Shown here piece after piece: positions 6,205-8,909 of a DNA stretch of 8,909 nucleotides. Location of the stretch: NCBI GenBank assembly GCA_964421495.1, contig CAYQXO010000108.1, positions 1 to 8,909 on the forward strand, read 5' to 3'. The position numbers were made by a program, and so were the translations under genes. This DNA comes from CAJXOW01 sp964421495 (lineage in GTDB: Bacteria > Bacteroidota > Rhodothermia > Balneolales > Balneolaceae). Position 1 is the first letter of the stretch. The number at the start of each line of letters is the position of its first letter. A model generated the notes under the pieces. The model was not told where the DNA came from and made no database searches. It worked only from the letters and a program-made list of their open reading frames with translations.

Positions 6205-6927
6205 ATGGATATTAACTCGAAAATCGCTATTGTTACCGGCGCCAGCAGCGGGGTGGGCGCTGCATTCAGCCAGGCGTTAGTCCAGAAGGGAGCCCACGTA
6301 TTTGGACTTGCCCGCAGTGAAGACAAACTCCGGAAGGTTCGGGAAAAGCTCGGCAACTCTTTTGAACCGGTCGTTATGGATGTGACGGATTCCAATGCTG
6401 TCGGAACTTGGGCGGAATCCACCTTCGATGAATCCCATTCACCGGATATCCTGGTGAACAATGCGGGCGTTGCCGCGTTTGCACAGGTAGAGGAATTGAA
6501 AATCGACGACTGGGAAGCGATGATTAATACGAACCTCAACGGAGTTTTCTACCTTACACGCTGCATCGTGCCTTACATGAAAAACAATGAAAACACCTGT
6601 CACATCGTAAATATAGCCTCTATTGCAGGTTTGCTGGGGAATCCCAATCTCACCGGCTACAATGCCTCTAAATTCGGAGTTCGCGGCTTTACGGAAGCCT
6701 TGTTCAAGGAAGTTCGCTACGACCGCATTAAAGTCACCGGTTTCTATCCCGGCTCCATAGCCACGGATTTTTTCAACAAAGTAGGTTCTGAAACGCATCC
6801 CAATATGATGAAACCGGAAGAGGTAGCCGACGTTTTTATCAACGTTTTGGAGACCCCCGACAACTTTCTTATCAACCAGGTCGTTATGCGTCCCCTTGAC
6901 CCCAAAGATCCCGAACAGAAAAATTAA
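6205..6927 (+). CDS. Short-chain dehydrogenase/reductase (classical SDR)
   Basis: This 240-residue NAD(P)-dependent oxidoreductase has the full classical SDR signature: TGASSGVG (11-18) for cofactor binding, D59 in MDVTD at the adenine pocket, NNAG (85-88), and the catalytic tetrad N110, S139, Y152 and K156 (YNASK). R37 after strand 2 (GLARSEDKL) suggests NADP(H) preference. PGSIATDF (182-189) follows, the usual PG motif and start of the substrate loop. The C-terminus is short. No neighbouring gene defines a pathway, so the substrate (a keto or hydroxy compound) is unknown; acyl-carrier or sugar chemistry cannot be told apart here. The gene diverges from coaX across 99 bp and ends in a strong intrinsic terminator, so it is probably transcribed alone. 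Confidence 0.92.
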   Translation: MDINSKIAIVTGASSGVGAAFSQALVQKGAHVFGLARSEDKLRKVREKLGNSFEPVVMDVTDSNAVGTWAESTFDESHSPDILVNNAGVAAFAQVEELKIDDWEAMINTNLNGVFYLTRCIVPYMKNNENTCHIVNIASIAGLLGNPNLTGYNASKFGVRGFTEALFKEVRYDRIKVTGFYPGSIATDFFNKVGSETHPNMMKPEEVADVFINVLETPDNFLINQVVMRPLDPKDPEQKN

Positions 6928-6936
6928 CCGTTTATC

Positions 6937-6967
6937 AGACCCGACCTCCCGTCCGGGTCTTTTTATT
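6937..6967 (+). terminator. Rho-independent terminator after the SDR gene
   Basis: AGACCCG (6937-6943) pairs with CGGGTCT (6954-6960), a 7-bp GC-rich stem that can extend by two more pairs past a one-base bulge. The T-rich tract TTTTATT (6961-6967) follows directly. It begins 10 bp after the SDR stop. Confidence 0.85.
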
Positions 6968-6983
6968 AATCTCCGACAATACC

Positions 6984-7370
6984 GTGTTAAATTTTCTGAA
7001 TTCCAACTTGATACGCACCCTTCTACTTTTGATTGGTACGTCAACCCTCTTCCTGTCCTGTACAGAACGGGAAAAACCGGACAACCTGATTGAGGAAGAT
7101 ACCTATATTCGATTAGTAGCCGAATTGCAGGTTGCCAAATCAACCCTGGAATTAAGCGATGACAGCCTCAGCTCCGGGGAGTTGATTCGACGGGTATTGG
7201 ATCGTTACGAGGTAACCCCCTCGCAATTTGTGAAAAGCCACAACTATTACAACGAGGATTTTAAAGCCCAGCAAAATCGCATCGAAAAAGCGTATGAACT
7301 TTTACAGGAAAGGGATATCGAGCCCGTTCAAAAAGATACGAACGCCCGAATTAGAAACCGGCCGCGTTAG
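6984..7370 (+). CDS. DUF4296-family lipoprotein
   Basis: This small secreted lipoprotein of 128 residues is counted from GTG at 6984. The signal sequence is about residues 9-25, with arginine R11 before a leucine-rich core and a lipobox-like FLSC ending at C26, the probable lipidated cysteine. The mature part is mostly helical and charged: KPDNLIEEDTYIRLVAELQ (about 31-49), then RRVLDRYEVTPSQFVKSHNYY (about 69-89) and a helix to about 109. This order, 'P-x-x-L-I ... Y-x-x-T-x-x-Q-F-x-x-S-x-x-Y-Y', is the DUF4296 pattern of Bacteroidota lipoproteins, whose function is unknown. A TTG at 7008 would give an equally good signal peptide (MIRTLLLL), so the start is uncertain. The gene follows the SDR terminator by only 16 nt, leaving very little room for a promoter. 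It converges on recQ across 17 bp. Confidence 0.8.
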   Translation: MLNFLNSNLIRTLLLLIGTSTLFLSCTEREKPDNLIEEDTYIRLVAELQVAKSTLELSDDSLSSGELIRRVLDRYEVTPSQFVKSHNYYNEDFKAQQNRIEKAYELLQERDIEPVQKDTNARIRNRPR

Positions 7371-7375
7371 CCGGT
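7357..7375. other. Short hairpin over the lipoprotein stop codon
   Basis: ACCGGC (7357-7362) pairs with GCCGGT (7370-7375) around a 7-nt loop containing most of the TAG stop. There is no T-tract on either strand, so it is at best a weak transcription-end or mRNA-stability element between the convergent lipoprotein and recQ genes. Confidence 0.25.
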
Positions 7376-7387
7376 CAATCTGCACGG

Positions 7388-8909
7388 TCACTTATTATCA
7401 TCTTCTTTACTTATCCAGTAGTATCGATAAGGATCCTCGATTTTATTGACAATTTTTCCCTCGTCCGATAAATAGTTGATAGCGGTCCGAAGTCGGTCAA
7501 CTTTCCAGTTGGTAGCTTTCTTCAACTCGCTCAAGCTTTTCGGTTCCCGGTACAGAATGTCTTTAATAGCCGTTATATCCTCCCTGGTCAAATCCACAGA
7601 CGTGTCGCTATGATCAAGGCAATTATCACAATTACCACATCGCAACGGCACATCTTCCTCGCCAAAATATTTTCTGATAAACCGACTCCTGCAACTCAAA
7701 CACTGTACATAAGCCTCCATATAATCAAGCTTCTCCAGTAACATGTTTCGATAGTGCTCGAGGCGATCCTTGCGGATAGATACCTCCCGTGTTCGCGGCT
7801 CTGTTAAATGGATCAGGGGATTTTCTCCCAGATATTCGTACTCCACAAATTGCTCTTTCCTCAGTATTTCCAATCCCTTGAATATGCTGTGTTGTCTTTG
7901 ATCCAGCTTCTCTTCAAGATATTGAATCTCCAGGTATTTCATCTGATGGAAGGCCTGCCATCCGTATACGCGGGACAATTTATCAATAAATGCCGCTTTT
8001 TTCCGATTCTCCATGGCCCGGAGCTTGTCCTCCAGGTACTCCTGCTGAATAATGAAGTGAATGCCCACTTGTGCTTCATAGCCGGTGATATACTGGATAA
8101 CATCAAACTGATCCATTAACGAAAGGGAGCGGCGAATTTTTGAACTGCTGAGCCGGGCACGCTTTGAAAGTTTGTCGATCGAAACGGGACGAGCCTGTTC
8201 CATTTCAGATCCCGCCGCCAACTCTATCGAATCACACATGGCATCATAGACTTTCTGCAACTGTTCCCGCGTCGGATAAGACCGGTCAATCCGCTCCCGC
8301 GCCACTTTGAAATCCGATGGCTGGTAAAGTAATATCGGAAAACTTTCCTTACCGTCCCGACCGGCCCGGCCCGCCTCCTGGTAATAGGCTTCAAGGGAAT
8401 AGGGAGTCGTGTAGTGAACCACGTAACGGCAATCTTCCTTGTCGATTCCCATACCGAACGCACTGGTGGCCACCACCAACGGCAATTCGTCGTCTATCCA
8501 GGCCTGTTGAATCCGCTCCCTCTCCTCCGCCTCAATCCCGGCATGATACGCACGGGCTTCAATGCCATTACTGCTGATTAAACGCGCCAGACGCTCGCAG
8601 TTACGACGCGTCCCCCCATAAATCAGGCCCACACCCTCGGCCTTCTTCAGGATATTAAACAACTTGCGATCCTTAGCTTCCGTCCCGATCGCCCACCATT
8701 TCAGATTCGGCCGCTCAAATCCCATCGAAATTACTTTCGGCTCCTCGAATTCAAGGTTGTCCAGGATATCCTGGCGCACCTCCGGGGTCGCCGTAGCGGT
8801 AAGGGCGACCCACCGTACCCGGTCGTTGGTCCCCTCTTCAATCAAGGATCGTATGTCCCGATAAACCGGCCGGAAATCATGTCCCCACTCCGATATACAG
8901 TGCGCCTCG
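7388..8909 (-). CDS. recQ: RecQ-family ATP-dependent DNA helicase, 5' end missing
   Basis: This 3'-to-5' DNA helicase of the RecQ family acts in recombination and repair. The reading frame continues to the window edge: its first codons are E-A-H-C followed by ISEWGHDFRP, so the window cuts the DEAH (Walker B) box and about 150 N-terminal residues are missing. In the 506 visible residues, motif III (ALTATAT, 35-41), motif V (ATSAFGMGID, 147-156) and motif VI (QEAGRAGRDG, 177-186) are all present. Unlike E. coli RecQ, the zinc cysteines (C403, C406, C424, C427, C430) come about 217 residues after motif VI. The stretch between holds a winged-helix-like segment (about 243-277) and a charged helical region. 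A second helix-turn-helix-like segment ends the protein; no HRDC domain follows. An internal TTG at 8845 is not a start. Confidence 0.93.
   Translation of the reverse strand, partial: EAHCISEWGHDFRPVYRDIRSLIEEGTNDRVRWVALTATATPEVRQDILDNLEFEEPKVISMGFERPNLKWWAIGTEAKDRKLFNILKKAEGVGLIYGGTRRNCERLARLISSNGIEARAYHAGIEAEERERIQQAWIDDELPLVVATSAFGMGIDKEDCRYVVHYTTPYSLEAYYQEAGRAGRDGKESFPILLYQPSDFKVARERIDRSYPTREQLQKVYDAMCDSIELAAGSEMEQARPVSIDKLSKRARLSSSKIRRSLSLMDQFDVIQYITGYEAQVGIHFIIQQEYLEDKLRAMENRKKAAFIDKLSRVYGWQAFHQMKYLEIQYLEEKLDQRQHSIFKGLEILRKEQFVEYEYLGENPLIHLTEPRTREVSIRKDRLEHYRNMLLEKLDYMEAYVQCLSCRSRFIRKYFGEEDVPLRCGNCDNCLDHSDTSVDLTREDITAIKDILYREPKSLSELKKATNWKVDRLRTAINYLSDEGKIVNKIEDPYRYYWISKEDDNK

Noticed and set aside
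6439..7143. Long minus-strand open frame of 234 codons opposite the SDR and lipoprotein genes
   Set aside because: It lies antisense to a strongly supported SDR with a complete catalytic tetrad, spans the SDR terminator, and its translation shows no recognisable domain.
8664..8864. Plus-strand open frames opposite recQ, and TTG 8845 as the recQ start
   Set aside because: The minus-strand frame continues without a stop to the edge and encodes the DEAH-box region (EAHCISEWGHDFRP), so 8845 is internal and the plus frames are antisense shadows.

Overview
The window looks like a chromosomal segment from the Bacteroidota/FCB side of bacteria, most likely a Balneolota/Rhodothermota-type organism. 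The evidence is a DUF4296-type lipoprotein, a YraL/RsmI-like methylase of the kind common in Bacteroidota, a type III pantothenate kinase, and start codons mostly without Shine-Dalgarno sequences. Genus cannot be assigned from sequence alone. A 10-N gap and a right edge that cuts RecQ inside its DEAH box suggest a draft or metagenomic scaffold.

Layout. (1) Bases 1-261 hold no gene. They contain a striking GC-rich inverted repeat (1-22 against 130-151) around a second AT-rich inner stem, either a folded RNA or a small TIR-bounded repeat. (2) 262-2840 carries three plus-strand genes: a DUF819 polytopic membrane protein, a DUF3592-like two-helix membrane protein, and a tetrapyrrole-methylase-fold SAM methyltransferase that overlaps the previous gene by one base. 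(3) A lone minus-strand class I SAM methyltransferase follows. (4) About 400 bp of very AT-rich intergenic DNA (around 21% GC in its core) carries a perfect DnaA box, two one-mismatch boxes and a 16-bp perfect palindrome just upstream of the amidase gene. This is the most interesting stretch. (5) 4057-5337 encodes a secreted zinc N-acetylmuramoyl-L-alanine amidase, interrupted by 10 Ns that look like an unmerged assembly join. (6) coaX (minus) and an SDR oxidoreductase (plus) diverge from a compact 99-bp promoter region. The SDR gene ends in a clear intrinsic terminator, followed almost immediately by a DUF4296 lipoprotein gene. (7) A 5'-truncated RecQ-family helicase with an unusual spacing between its helicase and zinc modules runs off the right edge.

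The genes are mostly housekeeping: peptidoglycan cleavage (amidase), CoA synthesis (coaX), DNA repair (RecQ) and RNA or small-molecule methylation. There is no mobile-element gene, CRISPR array, tRNA or rRNA, and no defence or biosynthetic cluster is visible. The points worth following are non-coding: the inverted-repeat element at the left edge and the DnaA-box, AT-rich region at 3656-4056.
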